From: Bacteroidota bacterium
Lineage (GTDB): Bacteria > Bacteroidota > Ignavibacteria > Ignavibacteriales > Melioribacteraceae
DNA length: 64,000 bases
Direction of reading: 5' to 3'
Assembly (NCBI GenBank): GCA_018818065.1
Contig: JAHISV010000005.1
Location: forward strand, 788,527 to 852,526
Of the stretch, positions 10,931-19,675 are shown one piece after another. The notes under the pieces were generated by a model that made no database searches, was not told the origin of the DNA, and worked only from the letters and a program-made list of their open reading frames with translations. The position numbers were made by a program, and so were the translations under genes. Position 1 is the first letter of the stretch. Every line of letters starts with the position of its first letter.

Positions 10931-11287
10931 TTGGAGCTAATTAACATCATATCTGATTATATCCTGTACGGATCTGGTTTGCTGGTTTTGGTTATTGTGA
11001 TTAATACTGTATTTCCTAAATATTTTAGGAAGTCAAACAAGAGAAATGAGCAGAAGGGTATTGATCTTGTTGAGTATAAAAAATTATTGAAAGACAGAAA
11101 TTTAAAACTACAAAATCAACTTGCAATGGACAGAATAGCATCTGAGCGGGCTTCAGGTTCCACTATCTCACAAAATGACCTGAACATCACAAATATATAT
11201 TTCACCAGGCGCTCCATGGTTCAACAACCTGCCCGATTTAAAATAATAAATGAAGGGCATGAAATAAAAACTACAATCACCCGCTAA
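10931..11287 (+). CDS. Small single-pass membrane protein, unknown
   Basis: This 118-residue protein has one hydrophobic segment at about residues 10-28 followed by a basic, helical stretch (FRKSNKRNEQKG) and a polar tail. The order suggests an N-out/C-in anchor. The start is a TTG at 10931 preceded by AGGA at good spacing; an ATG just upstream in another frame runs into a stop after four codons. I do not recognise the family. Its last 11 bases overlap the end of the convergent DUF2723 gene. Confidence 0.65.
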   Translation: MELINIISDYILYGSGLLVLVIVINTVFPKYFRKSNKRNEQKGIDLVEYKKLLKDRNLKLQNQLAMDRIASERASGSTISQNDLNITNIYFTRRSMVQQPARFKIINEGHEIKTTITR

Positions 11288-13184
11288 ACATTTGCAAATC
11301 TTTATGTAACAACTTACCCGGGAACATCTCCTTTATTTTATTTACATATAATCTTACACGATCTGCTTTATTAAATGATAGTTCGTATAATGCCCTGTAA
11401 GTAAGCATACTAAAGATTGTGTTCTTTATAAAATCGGTATACTTGTTAACTACATCAGAATTTCTAAAAATGAAATCCGGGTCAGGCGCCGGGGCATATT
11501 CTGCGCCTTTGACTACCTTAAAGAGTAAGTTATGTGGAACAACAATGTACCCTTCGGGCAGACTAAATTCTCCACTCCTTAATTCATTTGTGACCAATTC
11601 TACTCCAAGATAGAAATTGTGTGATTCAATATTGTCACTTACAAGGCCTGTCATAATAGCCCTGTAATATTTTTCAAGGGCTTGAGAATCAAATTTTTCT
11701 CCATGTTCAAAAGGGTGTAGTGCTCCCAGGAACTTTGAAATATTATCCTGCCGATTGAGTATTATGTCCGGGTAGTTAGTATTCATCTGATTATAGTACC
11801 ATGAACGGCGCAACAATTCTTTATCAATTACACTAACGTTTTTCTTAACGGATTCCACGTATTGATAATAATAACTGGCTGCAAGAAAGTAATCCCACTG
11901 ATATGAGAATATTATAGATTCATCTTCAACACTTTCCAATATTGCCTTCGTGTAGTCCTCAAAAATGTAATTGTCCCTCTGAGATACATTTGCGAAATTA
12001 TTCCATCCAACAAAAAAGACAATAAGAAACAATAGGGTCGAAATCACAATCTTGTTAAACTTATCAAAGAGTTTTATGTAGAGGTAGTAAAAACCAAAGG
12101 CAGCAAAAAAACCTGCTGAGATATATGCCAGCAGGAAGTAAGAATCGATATCATTAATATCATAATTTATTGAATAGCCTACCGTAATAATAGAACAGAT
12201 AATAATAAATGAGGAAAAGATTCGATTTGTTTTTAAAAAGAATATCAATCCGATAAGAATTAAGAGCAGCCCGGGGATTGAAAACTCGTTTGGCAGGTTG
12301 GAAATAAAATATGTCAGCTGTTCTTTAGCCGCATCAAATGATGAAAATATCCATGTACTGTATTGTGCACCGGAAAAATGTCTCCAGAAAGAACTCAATG
12401 ATTCAGGGTTTCCCCAATTTAGCGCCGGGTTTAAGGATGCCCGTATAGGCAAATACGAATAAATCAGTATCAGCGTAGGAAAGAATATTAATAACATTTC
12501 TATGAGAAGAAAAAATGATTCTTTCCTAAATCTGTTTTTGTAGAAAAACAAAAAGGCAATTCCGGGAAGGATAAGGACTGTAGTAAGATGATTACTGAAT
12601 CCCAGAGCCAAAATAGCAGCCAGATAAAGCCAATATTTTTTATGAGAGTTGCGACTATCTGCAGAATGAATTTTAGCCAGTATGAATATGAGAATTGCCA
12701 GAATTAATACATGGAGCGAATAAACCTCAACTGATGTGCTTTGAAACCAGAATGTTTGAGTGAGTGAGAGAAAAAGTCCGCCCAAAATTGCCAGCAAACT
12801 TTTCTCATATTTCTCAAGTCGTTTTAAAGCAGGGAGATTAGCTTTTACTTTTTTGTTCAGCTTAAGCTCAGGAACTGCTTCTTCAAAATCAAAAAGAATT
12901 ATAAGAGTTGCTACAAAGAAATATATAGAAGCCGAGCACCAAATGGCAGAGAGCAAATTCGACATAAATATCGACGTGAATGGCAAGGGCAATTGAAGCC
13001 ACAGGTATCCAAGTATTGTAAACAGGGGGTATCCTGTCGGGTGGCAAATTCCAAGAGTTGCCTGGGCAGTTGCCAGCTCTCCGGAGTCTATCTGAATAAC
13101 CGATGGCGCGATTGTAAACAGGTACACTATAAATGAAATAATTGAAGCTATTTGAGCTGGGAATCTGTTAATGAAATTTTTCAC
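11277..13184 (-). CDS. DUF2723/TMEM260-like multipass membrane protein
   Basis: The family resembles polytopic GT-C glycosyltransferases; its eukaryotic relative TMEM260 is a protein O-mannosyltransferase, but the bacterial role is unproven. About ten transmembrane helices cover the first two thirds, followed by a soluble C-terminal domain. The signature region is IDSGELATAQATLG then CHPTGYPLF, at about residues 30-60, with the acidic pair expected in the first periplasmic loop. I choose a GTG at 13184 with GGA upstream; a TTG at 13205 would overlap glnE by 20 bases and has no ribosome-binding site. The stop of glnE ends one base before, implying one transcript. Confidence 0.85.
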   Translation of the reverse strand: MKNFINRFPAQIASIISFIVYLFTIAPSVIQIDSGELATAQATLGICHPTGYPLFTILGYLWLQLPLPFTSIFMSNLLSAIWCSASIYFFVATLIILFDFEEAVPELKLNKKVKANLPALKRLEKYEKSLLAILGGLFLSLTQTFWFQSTSVEVYSLHVLILAILIFILAKIHSADSRNSHKKYWLYLAAILALGFSNHLTTVLILPGIAFLFFYKNRFRKESFFLLIEMLLIFFPTLILIYSYLPIRASLNPALNWGNPESLSSFWRHFSGAQYSTWIFSSFDAAKEQLTYFISNLPNEFSIPGLLLILIGLIFFLKTNRIFSSFIIICSIITVGYSINYDINDIDSYFLLAYISAGFFAAFGFYYLYIKLFDKFNKIVISTLLFLIVFFVGWNNFANVSQRDNYIFEDYTKAILESVEDESIIFSYQWDYFLAASYYYQYVESVKKNVSVIDKELLRRSWYYNQMNTNYPDIILNRQDNISKFLGALHPFEHGEKFDSQALEKYYRAIMTGLVSDNIESHNFYLGVELVTNELRSGEFSLPEGYIVVPHNLLFKVVKGAEYAPAPDPDFIFRNSDVVNKYTDFIKNTIFSMLTYRALYELSFNKADRVRLYVNKIKEMFPGKLLHKDLQMFSG

Positions 13185-13185
13185 T

Positions 13186-15984
13186 TCAATTCCATAATTT
13201 ATCAAAAATGTCTGAGTTTGATTTTATCAATTTGCTTAATTCACTATTTATGTTGCTATCCGACCCTTTATGTAAGTAGGAATTTAACAAATCAGTTTGT
13301 TCATTTGCAATTGGCAGGATTGATCTGTTAAGATTAAGAATGTTTTGAAAGTCGATCTCAATTTGTTTTAGTCTGGAATAATTTTCACTCAGCTGCCTTA
13401 TTAAAGTGCCTTCAGTGTTTTTACCTGAAAAGTGCTCCAACTTATCATGATAGCTTAAACCCAAAAAAGATCTATAATATTCGGGATTCTTCATGATTAA
13501 TAAATCAATTAAAAATTCCACTGTTAACAATGCACCGTGTGTGTACTTAATATCGAAGGACTTAGCCAGTGAGCTCGATTTCTCCTTAATAATCCGGGAG
13601 TACATATCCCTCATCTTTATAACTATTCTTTCAATACTTTTAATTCTGTATTTACTAATCACTAATTCGGCAAATTCATCAAAAAGTATTTGAGAGCCAC
13701 AGATGAATTTTAATTTTGCAAGCGATTGAAATTCCCACAACTCGGCTCTATCATTAAGATACCGTTTGTAATTTGCAATATCGGAAATCAGTGAAGAGTT
13801 TTTGCCTTCAGGTCGTAACTTTAAGTCGACTTTAAAGGGGGCCAGTCTATCGTTTAATTCATTGATGAATGCCTGACCGGAAAGTTGAGTCTTTTGAAAA
13901 TCACTAAATTCGTTTACAATAATTACAATATCAATGTCGGACGAGAAGACCATTTCCTCGCATCCGAATGATCCCAACGCTGCAATAAAATATTCATCAC
14001 ATTCAAATAATTCATCGCTCTTCTTTTTTATTTTCACTTTCAGGAAATTTGCAAGAATTATTGAAAATTTCCTTTGTGAAATCATTTTAAGAGCTAGTTG
14101 AATGGAGAGAATAAAATGAATTTTTTTAAGACTCATATCATAGTATTGATCTGAAAGATCCTTTTGATAAATAACTCCGTCAAAAATTAGTTCAGCCAGA
14201 TATGGTTTGTTGACAATAAGGTTTACAAATCTTGCCGAAAACTCACATAGCACCAGAACATCAAGCAATAGTTCTTTCTTCTGCAGTTCCCTGTACCAAA
14301 CAGACGGGAAGCCGGAATTTTTGATTATCGAGTGCATGTTTTCCAATACCAGATCCGGATTTTTACTGGTGCTCAGATAACTAAAAATACTATATTCAAT
14401 TTTCTTAAAAAGCTCGATTGTTCTATTACCAAATTCTTTATTGGAAATTAATCCGGTGCCGGTTCTTAAATATTTGATGTTCTTTTCTGCCCGTTGCAGG
14501 TTATTGAAATTAATTGCCGGTATGGGGTCCGGAGGCTCGTTCTCATCATCTTCAAAATACCTGTTAAAAAGATTTCTGGTTTCGGTCATTCGTTTTTCAA
14601 TAGCCATATCAAATTGACTTGAGTTTTCGAGACCCATGAAACTTGCTAAATGCTTATTGGCCTCTTCATCAGCTGGTAGAAGGTGGGTTTGTATGTTATT
14701 CATTAACTGGAGGAAATGTTCGACTTTTCTAAAAAAAACATAATTCTCTTCAAGCAGGTTGGCCTCTTTCTGTTCAAGAAATAAATGATTTTTAAGTCTC
14801 GCAATGGCTTCAAGAGTATTGGGCGTACGAATTTCCTTTAATCTGCCACCATTTATTAGTTGAAGCATTTGAACGAGGAATTCAATGTCTCTAATTCCGC
14901 CCGCTGATTTTTTAATATCTACTCTACTGGTTACTGATCTCTCAATACTCCATCTCATCTCAGCAATTCTTTTTTTAGGTGAAGTGAACAATGATTTTGG
15001 ATAGACAAAAGGAGCTATTCTGGATGAAAATTCCGCAAACAATTCATGGTCGCCACAAAAATAATTAGACTTGATCAACATCTGTTTTTCCCATGCTTCG
15101 CCACGTGTCTCGTAGTAAAAAATCGTATCGTTAAGAGACCGGGAAAGAGGAGAGTGCCCGCCATCCGGCCTTAGTCTGAGATCAACCCTGTATATAAAGC
15201 CGCCATCAACAACATCATTTGAGGTAGAAGCAAACAGTTGAATTGCTTCCGAGAACAATTCGTGAAAATCCTGTTGCCTGATTTCGTTGATAGAATAATT
15301 CGATGAATATATGAACATTAAGTCAATATCAGAAGAATAGTTGAGCTCGTCCCCGGCTAGTTTCCCAAGTGATATTGCAGCGTATTTGGCTTCGATTTTG
15401 TCTATTTTGTGCCGTTGACATACATGTGCAAAGCAAACGCTAAATAACTGGCTGCCAATTGATTGTGCAAGTATGGATATCTGATGAGCTACTTTCTTAA
15501 ATTGACCAAAACCGAGTATATCATAAACCCCAATCTTTAAGGTGTATCGTCTTTTCAAAAATCTTAGATAATGTACTTTGGCGTCAAAGGATTTGAAAAG
15601 CAGAAGATTTTTTTTTATTTCAAGGGACAAGGAATTTATTTCAAATTCTTTCTGTAGGTATTCCTGATCAAAGAGCTGATACAAGAACTCAGGGCTTTTG
15701 ACTACAATATCAGTCATGTAATTGCTATTTAATGAGATAGCCACAATCACCTCGATATGGTGATTGTATTTTATCACATCTTTAAAAAAAGAATACTTAT
15801 TAATTAGTGAGCTTATTATTCTTCGTAAATTAGTAATAGTAGTGCGGGATATTGCATATCGGCAGACTTCTTCCGAAAACAAGCTAATCAAGTGTTCTAT
15901 TTGCTCAGGTCGAAGATACTCTCTGGATTCCAGAAAGAGAAAATTTTCCAGATCTTCCAATAATATTTTTTCAGAATTATTCAT
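13186..15984 (-). CDS. glnE: Bifunctional glutamine-synthetase adenylyltransferase/adenylyl-removing enzyme
   Basis: GlnE attaches AMP to, and removes it from, glutamine synthetase in response to PII state and glutamine. The 932 residues match the usual length (about 946 in E. coli). Two nucleotidyltransferase modules are visible. The N-terminal one has LGKLAGDELNYSSDIDLMF and later VDLRLRPDGG and YYETRGEAWEKQMLIKS; the C-terminal one has LGSFGCEEMVFSSDIDI and DLKLRPEG with ELWEFQSLAK. The paired acidic residues (SSDID) occur in both, so both activities seem intact. It overlaps no regulator gene and is followed immediately by the DUF2723 gene. The glnA in this window lacks its usual target tyrosine. 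Confidence 0.95.
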   Translation of the reverse strand: MNNSEKILLEDLENFLFLESREYLRPEQIEHLISLFSEEVCRYAISRTTITNLRRIISSLINKYSFFKDVIKYNHHIEVIVAISLNSNYMTDIVVKSPEFLYQLFDQEYLQKEFEINSLSLEIKKNLLLFKSFDAKVHYLRFLKRRYTLKIGVYDILGFGQFKKVAHQISILAQSIGSQLFSVCFAHVCQRHKIDKIEAKYAAISLGKLAGDELNYSSDIDLMFIYSSNYSINEIRQQDFHELFSEAIQLFASTSNDVVDGGFIYRVDLRLRPDGGHSPLSRSLNDTIFYYETRGEAWEKQMLIKSNYFCGDHELFAEFSSRIAPFVYPKSLFTSPKKRIAEMRWSIERSVTSRVDIKKSAGGIRDIEFLVQMLQLINGGRLKEIRTPNTLEAIARLKNHLFLEQKEANLLEENYVFFRKVEHFLQLMNNIQTHLLPADEEANKHLASFMGLENSSQFDMAIEKRMTETRNLFNRYFEDDENEPPDPIPAINFNNLQRAEKNIKYLRTGTGLISNKEFGNRTIELFKKIEYSIFSYLSTSKNPDLVLENMHSIIKNSGFPSVWYRELQKKELLLDVLVLCEFSARFVNLIVNKPYLAELIFDGVIYQKDLSDQYYDMSLKKIHFILSIQLALKMISQRKFSIILANFLKVKIKKKSDELFECDEYFIAALGSFGCEEMVFSSDIDIVIIVNEFSDFQKTQLSGQAFINELNDRLAPFKVDLKLRPEGKNSSLISDIANYKRYLNDRAELWEFQSLAKLKFICGSQILFDEFAELVISKYRIKSIERIVIKMRDMYSRIIKEKSSSLAKSFDIKYTHGALLTVEFLIDLLIMKNPEYYRSFLGLSYHDKLEHFSGKNTEGTLIRQLSENYSRLKQIEIDFQNILNLNRSILPIANEQTDLLNSYLHKGSDSNINSELSKLIKSNSDIFDKLWN

Positions 15985-16253
15985 TCGATTTTGTATTCGA
16001 AGCTCAGATTACCCGTTTTGTGCATAATAAATTGAATTAGAGGTCAATATATTGAAACAAAAAGAAAAATGGGATTTATAACTTTCTTGAAATAGTTTAT
16101 AAGTAATATCGTAAATTTAATAGAACTACAAAATGAAACAAAATAGAGAACGTTTTGAGTTAAAAAATGATAGAAACTTCATTAAAAATTACCTTCATTG
16201 CATTTCAAAAGGTCATTCTTTAACTTTCTAATTGCGAAAAACAGAGGAAATTA

Positions 16254-19200
16254 ATGTTAGAAAATTTACTTAAAAAGATCTTCGGTGATAAGAATAAAAA
16301 ATTACTAAAAGAATACTGGTCAACAGTTGAACAAATCAATGTTCATTTTGATGAATATGAAAAGCTGGATGATGATCAATTGCGGGAAGTTACTGCGAGG
16401 TTAAAAGAGAGAATTCAGGAGCATACCCGTGAGACAAGAGAAAATATTGAAGAGATCAAAAAACAACTCTGCTCGGATGATTTTGATGGCGATAAATTAA
16501 AACTGTACGATGATCTCGAAGATCTTGAAAAAGATCTGGATGAGGAATACGTTGAGATCCTTAAAGAAATTTTACCAGAGGCATTCGGTGTGGTAAAATC
16601 AACCTGTAGAAGACTCTGCGGAACATCATGGGAAGCTGCCGGGAATAAAATTGAATGGCAAATGGTACCCTATGATGTGCAGCTTCTGGGTGGCATTATC
16701 CTGCATGAGGGTAAAATAGCGGAGATGGCAACTGGTGAGGGTAAAACCCTTGTTGCTACACTACCAATGTACCTAAACGCGCTTACAGGGCGTGGTGTAC
16801 ACGTAATTACCGTAAATGATTATCTGGCACAACGTGATAGTGAGTGGATGGGTCAGATATTCAAATTTCATGGCATTTCGGTTGGCTGTATTTTAAACAC
16901 CATGGATCCTGAGACGAGAAAAGATATATATGCCAGAGACATCACGTATGGCACTAATAACGAGTTTGGCTTTGATTATTTGCGTGATAATATGGCTGTT
17001 TCAAAAGAGAATTGTGTACAGCGTGGTCATAACTATACAATTGTGGATGAGGTTGATTCAGTTCTAATTGATGAAGCAAGGACACCATTGATTATTTCAG
17101 GCCCCGTTGGCAATACAGAACACAAATTTGATGACATGAAGCCTAAAGTTGAAAGATTATTCAGGAAACAGGCAGCTCTTATTGCCAGTCTCGTACAAGA
17201 AGTTGAAACTCTTCTTAAAGCAGAAGATGGGCAGGATCGTAATAAGGCTGGTGTTGCACTGCTGAGGGCATTCAGAGGATTTCCTAAAAACAAGAGGTTG
17301 ATGAAAGTTTTAAGTGATCCTGAAACAAAAAAATTATTACAATCAACAGAGCTTGAATATCTTAGAGAAAGCGGCAAGCGGATGCCGGAGATTGATGAAG
17401 AATTATATTTTGCCATTGACGAAAGGCAAAATTCTTTAGATTTGACGGAAAAAGGAAGAGAAGAGCTTGCCGTTGGTTCGGTTGAAGGTAAGGATTATTT
17501 CGTTTTGCCGGACCTTGGTACTGAGATAAGCAAGCTTGAAAAGGAAGAGGGATTATCTGACGCAGAAATTGTAAAAAGGAAAGATGCACTTTATCACGTG
17601 TATGGTGAACGTAGTGACAGAATTCATACTTTGAATCAGCTTCTAAAGGCTTATACGCTTTTTGAAAAAGATGTTGAATATGTTATCACGGAAGAAGGTA
17701 AGGTTGCCATTGTGGATGAATTCACAGGTCGTGTTTTGCCGGGCAGAAGATATTCTGACGGATTACATCAGGCAATTGAAGCGAAAGAAAACGTAAAAGT
17801 TGAGCGTGATACCCAGACAATGGCTACAATTACCTTGCAGAACTATTTCCGATTATACAAAAAAATTGCCGGTATGACGGGTACTGCTGAAACCGAGGAA
17901 GGTGAATTTGATGAAATTTATAAGCTTCAGGTAGCGGTTATTCCTACAAATGTACCAATTGCCAGGGATGATCAGGAAGATGCAATATTTAAAACCAGAA
18001 GAGAAAAGCTTAATGCTATTGTAGAAAAAGTAAAAGAATTAAAAGAAGAAAAGCGACCTGTTCTGGTTGGGACTACCAGTGTTGAGGTTTCTGAGACGCT
18101 AAGCCGAATGTTACAGCGCCAGGGTGTGCAGCATAATGTATTGAATGCCAAGCAGCATAAAAGGGAAGCGGAAATTGTAGCTCATGCGGGTCAGCCGGGA
18201 GCCGTAACAATAGCAACCAATATGGCTGGTCGTGGTACTGATATAAAACTTGGTGCCGGGGTAGTTGATCGCGGAGGTCTTTATATATTGGGCACAGAGC
18301 GTCACGAGTCTCGTCGTATAGACAGACAGCTGCGTGGTCGTGCCGGACGTCAGGGTGATCCCGGTGTATCAAAATTTTACCTTTCCCTGGAAGATGATTT
18401 GATGAGGCTATTTGGCAGCGACCGGATTTCCTCTGTTATGAGCCGAATGGGACTTGAAGAAGGGGAAGTAATCGAGCATCCTATGATTTCCAAATCAGTT
18501 GGGAGAGCTCAGAAGAAAGTTGAAGAAAACAACTTTGCCATCAGAAAAAGACTGTTGGAATATGATAACGTAATGAACCAGCAGCGTGAGGTTATCTATT
18601 CAAAAAGAAAACAGGCACTTGAAGGTGAACGTCTTAAAGGTGAAGTTTTTCAATATCTTGATGAATACGTTGATAGTATTTTAGACAAATACTTCGATGA
18701 CGCATTGCTTGATCAATTGCACGATGATTTATTGAAGAGTCTTCTCATAGATGTGAAGTTAGATCCTGAAACATTTGAAAAAATTGGGTATGAAGGCTGC
18801 AAACAGAAAATAATGGATGCCGCTGCTGAATTCTATAAAAGAAAAGAAGAGATGATTGGTTCCGAACTGATGGCAAGACTTGAAAGATACGCTGTTCTAA
18901 GTGTTATTGATAATAAATGGAAAGAGCATCTTAGAGAAATGGATGATTTGAAAGAGGGTATTGGACTTCGTGCTTACGGGCAGAAAGATCCATTACTAGA
19001 GTACAAAGGGGAAGCTTTCAATCTGTTTGTAACTTTGCTTGAGGAAATCAGAGATGAGGTAGTCTCGTTTTGTTATAAGTTTTTCCCTCAGGCTCCTGAT
19101 GAAGTCAGGACAAGAGGTGTGCAGACAACCCGTATGACGACTTCAAAAGATAGCGCTACTAATCTTGGTCTGCGGCATGGCGATGATGAAGGTGCCCGCA

Positions 19201-19307
19201 GAGGAAAACAACAGCCGATAAAGGTTGAAAAAAAGATAGGCAGAAATGATCCTTGCCATTGTGGTAGTGGTAAAAAGTACAAACAATGCCACGGTAAAGG
19301 TGAATAG
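16254..19307 (+). CDS. secA: Preprotein translocase ATPase SecA
   Basis: SecA drives export of unfolded proteins through SecYEG. The order is NBD1 with Walker A ATGEGKT (about residues 159-165) and TIVDEVDS, the preprotein cross-linking domain, NBD2 with TNMAGRGTD and RGRAGRQGD, the helical scaffold, and a C-terminal zinc-binding SEC-C motif (NDPCHCGSGKKYKQC). At 1017 residues it is about 100 longer than E. coli SecA. The extra length is mostly in a charged helical insertion after ARTPLIISGP (about residues 290-390), seen in other FCB-group SecAs. The ATG at 16254 follows GAGG. glnB starts 10 bases after the stop codon. Confidence 0.97.
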   Translation: MLENLLKKIFGDKNKKLLKEYWSTVEQINVHFDEYEKLDDDQLREVTARLKERIQEHTRETRENIEEIKKQLCSDDFDGDKLKLYDDLEDLEKDLDEEYVEILKEILPEAFGVVKSTCRRLCGTSWEAAGNKIEWQMVPYDVQLLGGIILHEGKIAEMATGEGKTLVATLPMYLNALTGRGVHVITVNDYLAQRDSEWMGQIFKFHGISVGCILNTMDPETRKDIYARDITYGTNNEFGFDYLRDNMAVSKENCVQRGHNYTIVDEVDSVLIDEARTPLIISGPVGNTEHKFDDMKPKVERLFRKQAALIASLVQEVETLLKAEDGQDRNKAGVALLRAFRGFPKNKRLMKVLSDPETKKLLQSTELEYLRESGKRMPEIDEELYFAIDERQNSLDLTEKGREELAVGSVEGKDYFVLPDLGTEISKLEKEEGLSDAEIVKRKDALYHVYGERSDRIHTLNQLLKAYTLFEKDVEYVITEEGKVAIVDEFTGRVLPGRRYSDGLHQAIEAKENVKVERDTQTMATITLQNYFRLYKKIAGMTGTAETEEGEFDEIYKLQVAVIPTNVPIARDDQEDAIFKTRREKLNAIVEKVKELKEEKRPVLVGTTSVEVSETLSRMLQRQGVQHNVLNAKQHKREAEIVAHAGQPGAVTIATNMAGRGTDIKLGAGVVDRGGLYILGTERHESRRIDRQLRGRAGRQGDPGVSKFYLSLEDDLMRLFGSDRISSVMSRMGLEEGEVIEHPMISKSVGRAQKKVEENNFAIRKRLLEYDNVMNQQREVIYSKRKQALEGERLKGEVFQYLDEYVDSILDKYFDDALLDQLHDDLLKSLLIDVKLDPETFEKIGYEGCKQKIMDAAAEFYKRKEEMIGSELMARLERYAVLSVIDNKWKEHLREMDDLKEGIGLRAYGQKDPLLEYKGEAFNLFVTLLEEIRDEVVSFCYKFFPQAPDEVRTRGVQTTRMTTSKDSATNLGLRHGDDEGARRGKQQPIKVEKKIGRNDPCHCGSGKKYKQCHGKGE

Positions 19308-19655
<348 letters not shown>

Positions 19656-19675
19656 CTCATAAAATTGAAGGTTTC

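Noticed and set aside
18073..18372. Minus-strand frame in secA with a His-rich product
   Set aside because: It is antisense to the highly conserved NBD2 of SecA and has no start signal.
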